64,000 bases of DNA from Candidatus Segatella papionis (GCA_002297965.1 DBLF01000123.1:3493-67492), one strand, 5' to 3'. Shown: positions 1 to 8,103, counted from the first letter of the stretch. Translations and numbers: made by a program. The notes: a model not told the origin generated them from the letters alone.

Positions 1-3
1 ATA

Positions 4-300
4 TCAATTTGATTCATGATAACTAAGTTTTACTGATTGGATTGGTTTGAGGAAAGTCGCAGGATTTATGTAGAGATTCTTAAGGATGGGTTGCAAGTCA
101 ATGTATTCCTCTGTAATCCCAATCCCCTCATAATCAGCCATAACGACAATATAGCCATTATCCCATTCTTTTATCTCCGTATATCTTTTTAGACGTTTGG
201 GCGTTCTGAATCGGATATTGTTGTTTCTGAAGCAAAATGAAGTCATATCTCCATTGCTGGAGAGTATTGCTACCGAAGATGGGGTCTGTCTTTTATCCAT
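4..300 (-). CDS. Hypothetical small protein (98 aa)
   Basis: I do not recognise this 98-residue protein. It has no signal peptide or membrane segment, is mixed alpha/beta in composition, and contains an acidic-aromatic stretch (EWDNGYIVVMADYEG) typical of small cytosolic single-domain proteins. Its start is well supported: the ATG follows a GGAGGT ribosome site and a promoter-leader that closely matches the one upstream of the 47-aa gene at 1110-1253. The shared leader suggests co-regulation with the ADP-ribosyltransferase-like pair next door, so an accessory or immunity role is possible. That is inference from context only. Confidence 0.6.
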   Translation of the reverse strand: MDKRQTPSSVAILSSNGDMTSFCFRNNNIRFRTPKRLKRYTEIKEWDNGYIVVMADYEGIGITEEYIDLQPILKNLYINPATFLKPIQSVKLSYHESN

Positions 301-339
301 ATTTACCTCCAGTTTTTAAAGGGTTCGACAATTTCTGCT

Positions 340-372
340 GCAAAAATACACTTTTATTTTGGAAGATGCAAG
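340..372 (-). promoter_or_regulatory. Promoter of the 98-aa gene
   Basis: On the minus strand a TATTTTTGC box (340-348) lies 20 bases downstream of a CTTG (369-372), fitting the Bacteroidota -7/-33 pattern. It is followed by a leader with GTCGAACCC and a GGAGGT ribosome site. The same arrangement recurs at 1291-1323. Confidence 0.6.
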
Positions 373-415
373 GAATATTGGGAAAAAGTGAGAAATGATG
401 GCGATAAACAAGAAA

Positions 416-471
416 AAGGTGTACCCACTTGCGCTGCCCGATGATTGGGGCGATGCAGGTGGATACACCTT
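416..471. repeat. 56-bp hairpin element, copy A
   Basis: A long stem-loop begins and ends with AAGGTGTA/TACACCTT and sits directly after the stop of the 206-aa gene, so it probably ends that transcript. Its reverse complement matches the hairpin at 15823-15878 with three mismatches by eye, which marks it as a dispersed repeat rather than a one-off terminator. Confidence 0.7.
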
Positions 472-481
472 ATTATATAGG

Positions 482-1102
482 CTATGGATTGGGGTAATCT
501 TGGTTGATGCCTCTAGGCAAGAAGTACCCCTTGACGCAATTGGGATTGCAGACACAAATCTGAATGTGGTTCTTTTCTCGGAACCCTGCATTCGGATATA
601 GTTCCTGGCCTTCCCAAAACACACCTTTCACAGAGTCATAAGGATGGGCGTTGGCCTTTGCGTTGATTCTTAAAGCTGTTTGCACTACGGCACAATCCAG
701 TTTTCTTATCAACTTATCTGGCGAACTTCCTATTGTTGTATTTTGTGGAAGTGGCAAATCTGAATCTGCATAAAGTTCTTCAAGAACTTTGTATGATGTT
801 TTTAACTCTTTTAAATAGAAGCTGTCAGTTAGGTCAAAACAATAGCCCAAGTCTATCAATGCACCGATTACTGCAGGTACTCTGACTTGTGAGTTCTTTC
901 TTTTTGCTAAATCATTTGCCCATTGCCATGCTCGTTCTTCATTGTTTTCCCAAAAATAGATGCCACTTCCTAACCAATCATAATCGTTAGTGCTAGCGAT
1001 TAAGTCTGTCTTTCCTGAAATGACATCTTCTACGACAGACTTGTCGCAACCATGAAATCCAATTATCAAATTGGAACGTCTAGAATACAAAGATTCTTCC
1101 AT
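482..1102 (-). CDS. Putative ADP-ribosyltransferase-fold protein (206 aa)
   Basis: The N-terminal third carries a FHGCD segment (about residue 15) and then DYDWLGSGIYFWE (about residues 40-53). This resembles the His and Tyr blocks of PARP-like, HYE-type ADP-ribosyltransferases. A conserved-looking tail (FREKNHIQICV, GYFLPR) could supply the third block, but I cannot place the catalytic Glu with confidence. No signal peptide is visible, so it should be cytosolic. It lies 7 bases downstream of a 47-aa gene under one promoter, a toxin/antitoxin-like arrangement. A dispersed hairpin follows its stop. Its substrate is unknown, and a nucleic-acid target or an anti-phage role would be guesses. Confidence 0.6.
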   Translation of the reverse strand: MEESLYSRRSNLIIGFHGCDKSVVEDVISGKTDLIASTNDYDWLGSGIYFWENNEERAWQWANDLAKRKNSQVRVPAVIGALIDLGYCFDLTDSFYLKELKTSYKVLEELYADSDLPLPQNTTIGSSPDKLIRKLDCAVVQTALRINAKANAHPYDSVKGVFWEGQELYPNAGFREKNHIQICVCNPNCVKGYFLPRGINQDYPNP

Positions 1103-1109
1103 AAGTAGC

Positions 1110-1253
1110 TTATCTTAGGTGTGGAGCCAACTCGCCGTTTTGCAACATAATCCCAGCTTCTATAAGGAATTTTTTTGCATTCTCTTTACTAGCTGTAATT
1201 TCTTTAATTACAGTTTGCATTCTTTCTTGTCTTTTGCTATCAAATAAATCCAT
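1110..1253 (-). CDS. Small protein, antitoxin candidate (47 aa)
   Basis: This short gene starts at an ATG 7 bases after a GGAGGT ribosome site and encodes a Lys/Glu-rich protein that looks largely helical. It ends GELAPHLR. Bacterial antitoxins and small regulators with a 'KE.A..FL..AGI....GEL' pattern are common, and this tail fits it loosely. It ends 7 bases before the ADP-ribosyltransferase-like gene and clearly shares its transcript. I infer an antitoxin or regulator role from position and size; there is no direct motif proof. Confidence 0.55.
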   Translation of the reverse strand: MDLFDSKRQERMQTVIKEITASKENAKKFLIEAGIMLQNGELAPHLR

Positions 1254-1290
1254 ATTTACCTCCTTTTTTTAAGGGTTCGACTTTTCTGTT

Positions 1291-1323
1291 GCAAAGTTAC
1301 GCTTTTCTTACGAAAGAAGCAAG
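1291..1323 (-). promoter_or_regulatory. Promoter of the 47-aa/206-aa pair
   Basis: A minus-strand TAACTTTGC box (1291-1299) lies 20 bases from a CTTG (1320-1323). Downstream are a GTCGAACCC leader and a GGAGGT ribosome site, as at 340-372. Confidence 0.6.
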
Positions 1324-1364
1324 AATTTTAGCGAAAATGTTAGAGGATAAGATGAATGAAACGA

Positions 1365-1418
1365 AAAAGGTGCATCCCAGGTTGCCCGATGATGGGGAGG
1401 CAAGGATGCACCTTTTTT
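1365..1418. terminator. Hairpin terminator after the left susD
   Basis: AAAAGGTGCATCC pairs with GGATGCACCTTTT. On the minus strand it follows the susD stop and ends in a U-run. The central TGCCCGATGATGGGG resembles the loop of the 416-471 and 15823-15878 hairpins, so it may be a diverged member of the same family. Confidence 0.75.
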
Positions 1419-1456
1419 ATGTAAACCACCCTTAAATGGGTGGTAGAATCTTATTG

Positions 1457-2911
1457 TTAATTGATCGATGGAGCTGTTGCGTCTGCATTGTAGTCGGTCT
1501 CGTTCAATGGAACGTCCCATGTCCACTTGTTGCCATCCTCCGGGTTGATGGTGATGGCTACAGATGCGTGAGCATTGCCACCCTCTGCGAATGAGTGACG
1601 AACTACAGCCTTGTTCCAACGCTTGAAGTCGCTCCACTCGAAGCCCTCGCCCCAAAGCTCAAGGCAGCGATAGTCCTGAATCTCTGCGAGCAAGTCATCG
1701 CCTGTCTTGGTACATGTGTATTCTGGGTTACGACCAGAAGTTGCGTTCAACTCAACCAAGGCGGCCTGAGCCGCAGCTGTGTTGCCCAAGAAGTAGTTTG
1801 CCTCAGCCTCGATGAGAACCATCTCGCTAGAACGAATGAATGGTACATAGCCGATACCTGGCTGATCCAACACATAGAACTTCAAGTTGGCATCCAAGTA
1901 GTAGAAACCTGCCTGGTATGGAGCGGTAAGACCTTTTGCTTGATGAGCTTTAACGATAGAGTCTGCCTGCTCATAGATGTCATCATCTGTCATACCAAGA
2001 ATACCAAATGTTCTATAATATACTGACTCCTTAGAGAGGTCAAGATTTGGAAATTTGTCCTCTGTCAAGAAGTTCTGCTTACGAACATCATTGTTAGGAA
2101 TACGAGAAATTAACCCATGACCAATGGTACCAGCACCTTTAGCTTGGTCAATTGCAGTCTGATAGTCCTGGCGGAACAAAGCGGCACGAGCATAAACAGC
2201 GTGAGCTACGTTTACGTTAGGAATCCAAACTTCGCTAGCGGCACGGTCGATTCCACTCTCGCCAAACAAGGTGATAGCCTCTTGGCAATCCTTGTAGATT
2301 TGAGCTACAGTCTCAGCCAATGTTGCGTATGGAGCATCATCTGTAGATTCATCAAGACGAAGAACCACACCCTGTGAAGCACCATTGTTACTGTCTTGCC
2401 AACGATAGCAATAGTAGTGAATCAGTTTTTCGTAGCTATAAGCACGGAATGACAAAGCTGAAGCCTTGATAAACTGCTTGTCGGCATCGCTACCTGTTGC
2501 ATCATCAATGTGGGCAATAATTCTATTAGCTTGTCCGATGAGCTGATAGTAATAATACCATGCATATCCATCATAGATGGTACTTGTTCTGTGATGGAAT
2601 GTTTGGTTGTGGATTGGTGCCCAACCTGAAGCATAATAGTTGTAATTATAGTTCTGACTAGGTAAGTTCTCGTAGAGACGCATAATGGCATTCTCACCAG
2701 CGAAACCCTGTGAGAAGGCATAGTGCTGTGTAGTCTGGCAACGAGCGATACCATTCAATGCCTTGTAAGCCATATCCGTTGTGGCAACAGCAGCCTCAGA
2801 ATCAACTGAGCTTGTTGGTTTTGTATCGAGATAATCGCTGCCACAAGATGTCAGCAAGGTTGCGGAAGTCAAAAGGGCGCAACCGAATATCTTATTTATA
2901 TAATTTTTCAT
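1457..2911 (-). CDS. RagB/SusD family nutrient-binding lipoprotein
   Basis: This 484-residue protein has a lipoprotein signal with lipobox LLTSC (Cys 23) and the helical, Tyr/Trp-rich body of SusD proteins, including a late WGEGFEWSDFKRW segment typical of the SusD C-terminal half. SusD proteins are surface lipoproteins that cap a SusC TonB-dependent barrel and capture glycan or peptide ligands. Its normal partner would be the susC just upstream (2941-3582), but that gene has lost its plug and most of its barrel. This SusD is therefore probably an orphan unless another SusC serves it. The ligand cannot be read from the sequence. Confidence 0.9.
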   Translation of the reverse strand: MKNYINKIFGCALLTSATLLTSCGSDYLDTKPTSSVDSEAAVATTDMAYKALNGIARCQTTQHYAFSQGFAGENAIMRLYENLPSQNYNYNYYASGWAPIHNQTFHHRTSTIYDGYAWYYYYQLIGQANRIIAHIDDATGSDADKQFIKASALSFRAYSYEKLIHYYCYRWQDSNNGASQGVVLRLDESTDDAPYATLAETVAQIYKDCQEAITLFGESGIDRAASEVWIPNVNVAHAVYARAALFRQDYQTAIDQAKGAGTIGHGLISRIPNNDVRKQNFLTEDKFPNLDLSKESVYYRTFGILGMTDDDIYEQADSIVKAHQAKGLTAPYQAGFYYLDANLKFYVLDQPGIGYVPFIRSSEMVLIEAEANYFLGNTAAAQAALVELNATSGRNPEYTCTKTGDDLLAEIQDYRCLELWGEGFEWSDFKRWNKAVVRHSFAEGGNAHASVAITINPEDGNKWTWDVPLNETDYNADATAPSIN

Positions 2912-2940
2912 CTTTATTTTCTGTTTATTTTGTTATTCGC

Positions 2941-3582
2941 TTAGAATGTTACAGACAAACCGAAGTTGAACACACGAGCACTTACGTAGGTGTCGTCAGA
3001 ACCGCCGCTGAAGCTATACTGAGGGTTCATACCCTTGCGAGCTGTCAGTGTGAACAAGTTCTCTGCGCCAGCCTTCACTGTCAAGCCCTGGATGCCTAAG
3101 CTCTGAATCCATGCCTTTGGCAAGTTGTAGCTGAGGTTGATGTTCTTGAAGATGAGATAGTCGGCGCTTGTCAACCAACGGTCGCTCGTATCATTGTTGT
3201 AAGTACTCAAGTTGAAGTCGATGATAGGAGTACCGTTAGGGTCGATACGGTTTGGAGAGGTCTCAGTCATACCCTCTGGCACGCCATTCCATGACTTCAA
3301 GAGATCCTTGTGGTTGGCTGATGCAGAAGAAGCTTTTACTGTTTTTGATTGCATACCGATGTATGTAATCTCCAACTTGGCTCCGGCAGGAGCATTCAAT
3401 GAGAAGTTACCGTCGATGTCGGTAACGGTACCGGTGTTGGTACCAGCAACCTTGATGGACGCACCGATTACAGGGCTTCCATCCTCAGAAGAGGTAACAT
3501 TACCGGAGATCTGACTTTGCGCAAATGCCATGCTCGTAGAAACTGCGAGGGCTGCGACTGCTGTCATGAGTCTTTTTTCCAT
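2941..3582 (-). pseudogene. Internally deleted susC (TonB-dependent transporter remnant)
   Basis: The frame encodes 213 residues: a signal peptide, a carboxypeptidase-like regulatory domain almost identical to that of the intact SusC at 8375, then directly the last ~125 residues of a SusC barrel ending in VTF. The join (…KTVKASSASANHKDLLKSW…) corresponds in the intact protein to KTVKASS near residue 87 and HEDLLKAW near residue 966, so roughly 850-900 codons are missing with the frame kept. A SusC of this size cannot form a 22-strand barrel with a plug. The start is the ATG at 3582, matching the intact paralogue. No TAnnTTTG promoter was found upstream, so it may also be silent. Confidence 0.85.
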
Positions 3583-3636
3583 AAATCTCTCTCGTTTTTT
3601 AATAAATGAATATATAATGTTTATAATTTCTTTCTC
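3500..3636 (-). repeat. Left arm of 137-bp inverted repeat (susC leader)
   Basis: The arm covers the last ~54 bases of the leader, the start codon and the signal-peptide codons of the truncated susC. By eye it is identical, in opposite orientation, to 8321-8457. Weaker similarity extends further into the regulatory-domain codons. Confidence 0.85.
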
Positions 3637-3689
3637 TACATACTCCCTGCCAAAGGGCTTAAAGTACCGATGCAGGGATAACCATTCTC

Positions 3690-3712
3690 CACCTCGCGCC
3701 CCGAGGTGGAGA
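3690..3712. repeat. GC-rich leader hairpin, left copy
   Basis: CCACCTCG…CGAGGTGG forms a short strong hairpin about 110-130 bases upstream of the truncated susC start. The same hairpin in the other orientation lies at about the same distance from the intact susC (8239-8261). Confidence 0.6.
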
Positions 3713-3750
3713 ATATATAGAAAGGAAAGGGAAAGAGAGAATGGAAAATG

Positions 3751-3801
3751 TTTAACGGCAGATAAATATTTCTCGCTCTGAAACATTTATCTGCCGTTTA
3801 A
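3751..3801 (-). terminator. Hairpin between the AAA ATPase gene and the truncated susC
   Basis: AACGGCAGATAAAT pairs perfectly with ATTTATCTGCCGTT around a ~17-base loop, downstream of the ATPase gene stop at 3859. It probably ends that transcript. Confidence 0.6.
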
Positions 3802-3858
3802 TAAGATGAAGCAACGATATTTTAATAAGGCGAAGCGATGTTATGAAGTGATGTTATT

Positions 3859-5004
3859 TTAATAAGGAGAAATGTTGCAATATTCTCGCTTAAACCAAAG
3901 TTCAAACACGGGGTCCACCATCTTGTAGCCCTCGCCCCACTTCTCGATGAGGTCTTTCTCCACCAGCGTTTTCTTGTTCTTCGTAATGGTGCGAGGAGAG
4001 CCCAAACCATATTTGGTTACCGTTTGCTGGGCATTGAAATGTGTCTCGCCCATACATACGGCTTGCAAGAAAGCGATTTGGGAGGAAGCCATCCCGTCAA
4101 GGTCCGACAAGAACATGTCGCTGTTGGTGTCGAGCAACTTGGTGAGTTGCGAACGGTAAATTTCTTCTGTTACTTCGGTAGCCGTGCGAGTCCAAATCAG
4201 GAAGCAAAATTGCTGCATATACCAGGAATGGCATTGCATCACATCGCATATTCGCTCTATCATCTCGTCACTGATGGTCTTGCCATAGTTATAGAAACTA
4301 TCGTGGATGAAAGGTTTCCAATACTCCTTGCTTATCTTTTTGAGAGTCATCATTTGCCCGAAGCGATAGAAAGGGTTGCTGGAGTTGCCGAATATTTCCA
4401 TCATCTTGTGGCGCTTGCTGCCATAGAGACAATAAGTGGTACTATGCTGGGTTTGCCAAACCGAGCGCATGGTGCTTTCCAGACGCTTCCAGTCGGGAAG
4501 ATTAGCCAATTGCTGGAATTCGTCGATGCATACGATGACATGAATCCCCTTGGCTTTCGCCATCTTCTCCGGCAAGTTGAGAATCTCCTCTGCACTTTCC
4601 TTCAATGGCTTGAAACCAAGCTTTACCTCCACAGCATTCACGGGGTCGCTATTTACGGTAAGACTAGGAGAGATGCTTTGCACGAACTTGACCATATCTG
4701 CCCATCTCTTTTCCAAACTGCTAGAAACTCCCTGTATCACAGCACTGGCAAACTGATTGTAAAAATCCTCCTCTGTAAATATCTTGAAAGCATCCAGATA
4801 GCAGACTCTAACATCGGGGCTTTCTTGTCTCAATTCCTCCATGGCTGCCTTTACAAGCGAAGACTTACCCCATCTTCTTGGTGAGATAAGCATCACGTTG
4901 ATGCCCCCTCCGAGGTATGTCTTCAAATCTCGACGGTCTTCCACTCGGTCGATGAAATACTCGTTTTCTGCTATCGAACCGTATTCAAATGGTATCTTGT
5001 TCAT
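3859..5004 (-). CDS. AAA-type ATPase of the ATPase_2 (archaeal-like) family
   Basis: This 381-residue protein has a Walker A motif SPRRWGKSS (residues 41-49) and a Walker B VIVCIDEFQQL (Asp161-Glu162). A C-terminal winged-helix-like segment (residues ~310-375: SPRTITKNKKTLVEKDLIEK) matches the arrangement of ATPase_2/STAND-like ATPases that are common in Bacteroidota and of unknown role. It has no signal peptide. It is divergent from a recombinase remnant, with TATACCC palindromes between the two (5041-5073), and lies inside the inverted susC leaders. Its cellular task cannot be deduced. Confidence 0.8.
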   Translation of the reverse strand: MNKIPFEYGSIAENEYFIDRVEDRRDLKTYLGGGINVMLISPRRWGKSSLVKAAMEELRQESPDVRVCYLDAFKIFTEEDFYNQFASAVIQGVSSSLEKRWADMVKFVQSISPSLTVNSDPVNAVEVKLGFKPLKESAEEILNLPEKMAKAKGIHVIVCIDEFQQLANLPDWKRLESTMRSVWQTQHSTTYCLYGSKRHKMMEIFGNSSNPFYRFGQMMTLKKISKEYWKPFIHDSFYNYGKTISDEMIERICDVMQCHSWYMQQFCFLIWTRTATEVTEEIYRSQLTKLLDTNSDMFLSDLDGMASSQIAFLQAVCMGETHFNAQQTVTKYGLGSPRTITKNKKTLVEKDLIEKWGEGYKMVDPVFELWFKREYCNISPY

Positions 5005-5028
5005 AATGCCTTAACTTAAAATTTTCCA

Positions 5029-5036
5029 CAAAGATA
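5029..5036 (-). promoter_or_regulatory. -7 box of the AAA ATPase gene
   Basis: TATCTTTG on the minus strand lies 25 bases upstream of the ATPase start. The palindromes at 5041-5073 fall just upstream, where they would overlap the -33 region. Confidence 0.45.
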
Positions 5037-5040
5037 CTAA

Positions 5041-5073
5041 ATTATACCCAAAGGTATAATACCCTAGGGTATA
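5041..5073. promoter_or_regulatory. Candidate operator: overlapping TATACCC palindromes
   Basis: Two adjacent palindromes occur: ATTATACC-CAAA-GGTATAAT-like (5041-5060) and ATACCCTAGGGTAT (5059-5072). They lie between the divergent ATPase and recombinase-remnant genes. Repeated half-sites of this kind usually bind a dimeric repressor; none is encoded immediately beside it. Confidence 0.5.
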
Positions 5074-5091
5074 ATTTAGCATTCTTTATAT

Positions 5092-5100
5092 TATATTTGC
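5092..5100 (+). promoter_or_regulatory. -7 box of the recombinase remnant
   Basis: TATATTTGC lies 54 bases upstream of the ATG at 5154 and fits the Bacteroidota TAnnTTTG box. Confidence 0.45.
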
Positions 5101-5153
5101 AGCGTAAATTGATGTGTTCGAGACATTTATTAACCCTTTAAGTAGTTACGATT

Positions 5154-5538
5154 ATGGTATATTTCAAGTTGGAATTTGGCTTCGGAAGAGGCAAGAGAGC
5201 AGAGAATAGCTCGGAGAATGGAAGAAAGAGTGATGATTTTCACTTGCCTGGCGAGCTGGCGATGCCCGAAAAGCGAGGCTGGGATTTCGTTGCCGCCGAG
5301 GTGGAGAGGGCAAGGCAGGAGCAACGTTACAAGATAGCCCAAAACTATCTGACGGCGGCTCGCTCCTGGACGACATTCCTGGGCAAGCCTTGCCTATCAG
5401 CATCATCTTGACATCAGCCTAATAGGCAAGGCATTGGGGCACACTAAGAGTTCCACCACCTTCATCTACATCAAGAGCCTCTTCGACGTAGGTTTAGCTG
5501 AGGCTAACCAAAAGCTGATGAGCGAACTCGGCTTATAG
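5154..5538 (+). pseudogene. Tyrosine recombinase remnant (N- and C-terminal ends only)
   Basis: The first frame gives 85 residues ending in a core-binding-domain-like stretch (YKIAQNYLTAARSWTTFLGK). It then breaks. In the +1 frame the sequence continues as ISLIGKALGHTKSSTTFIYI and ends SELGL. The LGHT…TT.IYI pattern is the C-terminal box of tyrosine recombinases, where His and the catalytic Tyr sit. The middle of the catalytic domain, with the first Arg and its neighbours, is absent. This is therefore a deleted, frameshifted integrase/invertase. It sits between two inverted susC leaders, the place where a DNA-inversion enzyme would be expected. Confidence 0.75.
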
Positions 5539-5578
5539 CGTGCGGAATCTATATTTTTTAGCCACATTCCGCACGCTA
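5536..5578. repeat. Hairpin repeat, copy 1
   Basis: TAGCGTGCGGAAT pairs with ATTCCGCACGCTA; the first three bases are the stop codon of the recombinase remnant. A nearly identical copy follows at 5716-5758. Each copy is followed within ~20 bases by a TAnnTTTGC box. Confidence 0.75.
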
Positions 5579-5715
5579 TCAAGCTATTTTGTAATTTTGC
5601 TTTCTTTGGAAAAATAGAAATAAGCGTTAATATCCTGTATTCTAGGCAAAACAGAGCTTTCAAGAACATCACAATCTTGACAAGAAAGAGTGCAAAAATG
5701 TTAAAAACCCGCTTA

Positions 5716-5758
5716 TAGCGTGCGGAATCTATGTTTTTTAACCACATTCCGCACGCTA
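5716..5758. repeat. Hairpin repeat, copy 2
   Basis: This is a direct duplicate of 5536-5578 with two or three base changes in the loop. TATTTTTGC follows at about 5774 and probably drives the ATPase gene at 5803. Confidence 0.75.
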
Positions 5759-5802
5759 TCTCGATACTTTTTCGTATTTTTGCAGCAAAAATGCAGTAGA
5801 TT

Positions 5803-7221
5803 ATGTTAGTAGGAAGAACCGATGAACTGAGATTGCTGAAACAAGCGGCAAGGGCGGACGAGTCGAAATTCGTCGCCATATATGGGCGAAGACGTGTGGG
5901 CAAGACTTTTCTGGTAAGAGAAGCCTTCGAGTATAACTTTGCCTTTTATCATACTGGAGTTGCCAACGAGTCGAAAACCACACAACTTTCGGAGTTCAAA
6001 AAGTCGTTGGCAAAATATGGTCAGGTAAAGCGAGGTGCCTTGAAGACCTGGTACGATGCCTTCGAGCAACTGGCAAAACTCCTGGAGCATAACAATAACG
6101 AGGAGAAAAAAGTGGTGTTCATAGACGAAATGCCATGGATGGATTCTCCACGCTCTAACTTTCTTGCTGCGCTGGAATACTTCTGGAACAGTTGGGCTTC
6201 TGCTCGCAAAGATATCTTGCTCATCATTTGCGGAAGTGCCACTTCGTGGATTATCAACAAGGTTATCAAGAACCATGGAGGATTGCACAACAGGGTGTCT
6301 GTCCGAATACACCTAAAACCATTCACTCTGCACGAGTGCGAACTTTATGCGCAGGCTTTGAGACTTCAGTTTAACAGAAGGCAAATCCTGGAGGGATATA
6401 TGGTTATGGGCGGCATCCCATTCTATTGGTCGCAAATGGATGGCAGCATGAGCCTGGTGCAAAACATAGACAAGCAGTTTTTCTCAGAGGATGGCACATT
6501 GCGATATGAGTTCGACGACTTGTACGATTCGCTTTTCAAGCAGCCCAAGCCCTATTTGGAGATTATCAAAGTGCTTGCCACGAAAAAGGTTGGTATGAAC
6601 CGTACGGAAATTCTCAAGGACACCAAGCTTCTAGACAATGGCAAGTTCACAGAATACCTGGAAAACTTGGAATATTGTGGATTTATCAGAAAATACAACT
6701 GCCTTGGCATGAAAGCCAAGAATGCGATGTATCAACTGATGGACAATTACACCTTATTTTATTATAGGTTTATCAAGGACAGCGACGTGAACGACCCTCA
6801 CTATTGGAGCAAGATTGCCGGAATGCCAGCGTATAACACATGGTGCGGATTGGCTTTCGAGCGAGTTTGCTTGCAACACACGGAGCAAATCAAGGCGAAA
6901 CTGGGCATACAGGGGGTCATCACGAACGTCTATTCTTGGAGTGTGACGGGAACGGCTGACAAGCCGGGAGCACAAATAGACTTGTTGCTCGACAGAAACG
7001 ACGATGTCATCAACCTCTGTGAAGTCAAGTATTCCAAAGCTCCCTTCAACATCACAAGTTCTGTGGATAGTAACCTGCAGAACAAGCGAGAGAGATTCGT
7101 CGAAGAGACTATGACGAACAAGGCGGTGCATCTCACGATGATAACCACACTCGGCTTGGTCGAAAACTCGTATGCCTACGATGTGCAGTCGGTGGTAACG
7201 ATGGACGACCTCTTCGGATAG
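5803..7221 (+). CDS. AAA ATPase with C-terminal nuclease-like domain (DUF234 type)
   Basis: This 472-residue protein has Walker A GRRRVGKT (residues 28-35) and Walker B VVFIDEMPW (Asp108-Glu109), then a helical and winged-helix middle. The C-terminus has a PD-(D/E)XK-like pattern: Asp393 in GAQIDLLL and EVK at 407-409. This is the architecture of the ATPase_2/DUF234 proteins common in Bacteroidota and archaea. Proposed roles are DNA-related but unproven. A paralogue lies at 15950-17398. The start is the ATG 29 bases after the presumed TATTTTTGC box. It lies between the inverted susC leaders. Confidence 0.8.
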   Translation: MLVGRTDELRLLKQAARADESKFVAIYGRRRVGKTFLVREAFEYNFAFYHTGVANESKTTQLSEFKKSLAKYGQVKRGALKTWYDAFEQLAKLLEHNNNEEKKVVFIDEMPWMDSPRSNFLAALEYFWNSWASARKDILLIICGSATSWIINKVIKNHGGLHNRVSVRIHLKPFTLHECELYAQALRLQFNRRQILEGYMVMGGIPFYWSQMDGSMSLVQNIDKQFFSEDGTLRYEFDDLYDSLFKQPKPYLEIIKVLATKKVGMNRTEILKDTKLLDNGKFTEYLENLEYCGFIRKYNCLGMKAKNAMYQLMDNYTLFYYRFIKDSDVNDPHYWSKIAGMPAYNTWCGLAFERVCLQHTEQIKAKLGIQGVITNVYSWSVTGTADKPGAQIDLLLDRNDDVINLCEVKYSKAPFNITSSVDSNLQNKRERFVEETMTNKAVHLTMITTLGLVENSYAYDVQSVVTMDDLFG

Positions 7222-8103
7222 CAGATTCACAAAACCATACTTTTCATTTTACCCTTCACCACCCTTCACCCTCGTCATAAGATTACGAAAACTACTACAC
7301 ATTACACCCTGCGCGTGTATTGTGTTGATACACAAGCGATTAGATGGGTGTAGTGTCTGCGCCAACATTACACCCACACTACACCACACTACACCGCAGC
7401 GAGATTTTTACAGAGTAAAAAAACTGGCAGAAAGAAAAATGGGCTTGCGCAAAGGAGGGGGTAGAAACGAAAAGGGTGGAAGCGAAAAGGGTGTAGTGTG
7501 GTGTAGTGTGGGTGTACTGTGAAGAATAACACTACACTCGTGTAATTCGCTGCATTACAATCGCTTAACAAACATTCGGTGTAGTGTGTAATAGAAATGA
7601 GAAACAGTGTTTGCACGACGAGCCAATTCGGGCTTGCTTTTCTTTTTCCTGATGAATGCAATCCTTTCTTGTCAGGCTAGAGCAATATATTGCCCCAGCT
7701 AGGGCAATGTTTTGCCCTGGCGAGGCAAAAAACGGAATAGCGGTAGGCAGAATTTTGAAGAAGCCGAGCAGAGATTTGCCTAAGCCCATGCAAGCTGCAG
7801 AAAGAACTCAAGGTGAAGGGCGGTGAAGGGTAAAATCGAAGCTGCCTGTTGTCTTATCGTACGTGTCAACTTTCTTCAGAAACTCCTTAGGAAATGTGAT
7901 TTTTCTTGGCTAACACGCTGTTTATTAACCCTTTGAGAAAGCGATAGGTTAGAAGGCGTTTTTGATGTCTATAAAAGCGATACTCGTGTGACAGTTTTAC
8001 AAGAAATTGTCACCCCTTTTCTTATAATTGGTAAGCGAAATCGCATAAATATGGTATATTTATAACAAAATGTCGTTCCAAATGCTATTTTTCTTGAAAA
8101 AAG
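7222..8103. other. Non-coding region with nested inverted repeats
   Basis: No credible gene is present. A 24-bp inverted repeat (7247-7270 with 7812-7835, one mismatch) encloses a second perfect 26-bp inverted repeat (7371-7396 with 7490-7515) rich in ACTACACC units, plus a small GCCC/GGGC hairpin near 7688-7707. The remainder (7836-8103) is AT-rich and shows nothing clear. Confidence 0.6.
7247..7835. mobile_element. Possible MITE-like element (nested inverted repeats, 589 bp)
   Basis: Terminal inverted repeats of 24 bp (TTTTACCCTTCACC…) bracket a non-coding centre holding a further 26-bp inverted repeat. I see no clear target-site duplication, so a structured non-coding region is an equally good reading. 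Confidence 0.35.

Noticed and set aside
5154..5538. Intact phage integrase or prophage
   Set aside because: The recombinase is deleted and frameshifted and no phage structural genes are nearby.
7290..7600. CRISPR array suggested by repeated ACTACACC units
   Set aside because: The repeats are inverted rather than regularly spaced direct repeats with unique spacers, and no cas gene is present.
7389..7661. Open frames in the 7.2-8.1 kb gap (7322-7522, 7389-7661, 7565-7789)
   Set aside because: They run through inverted repeats, give low-complexity proteins and have no start context.
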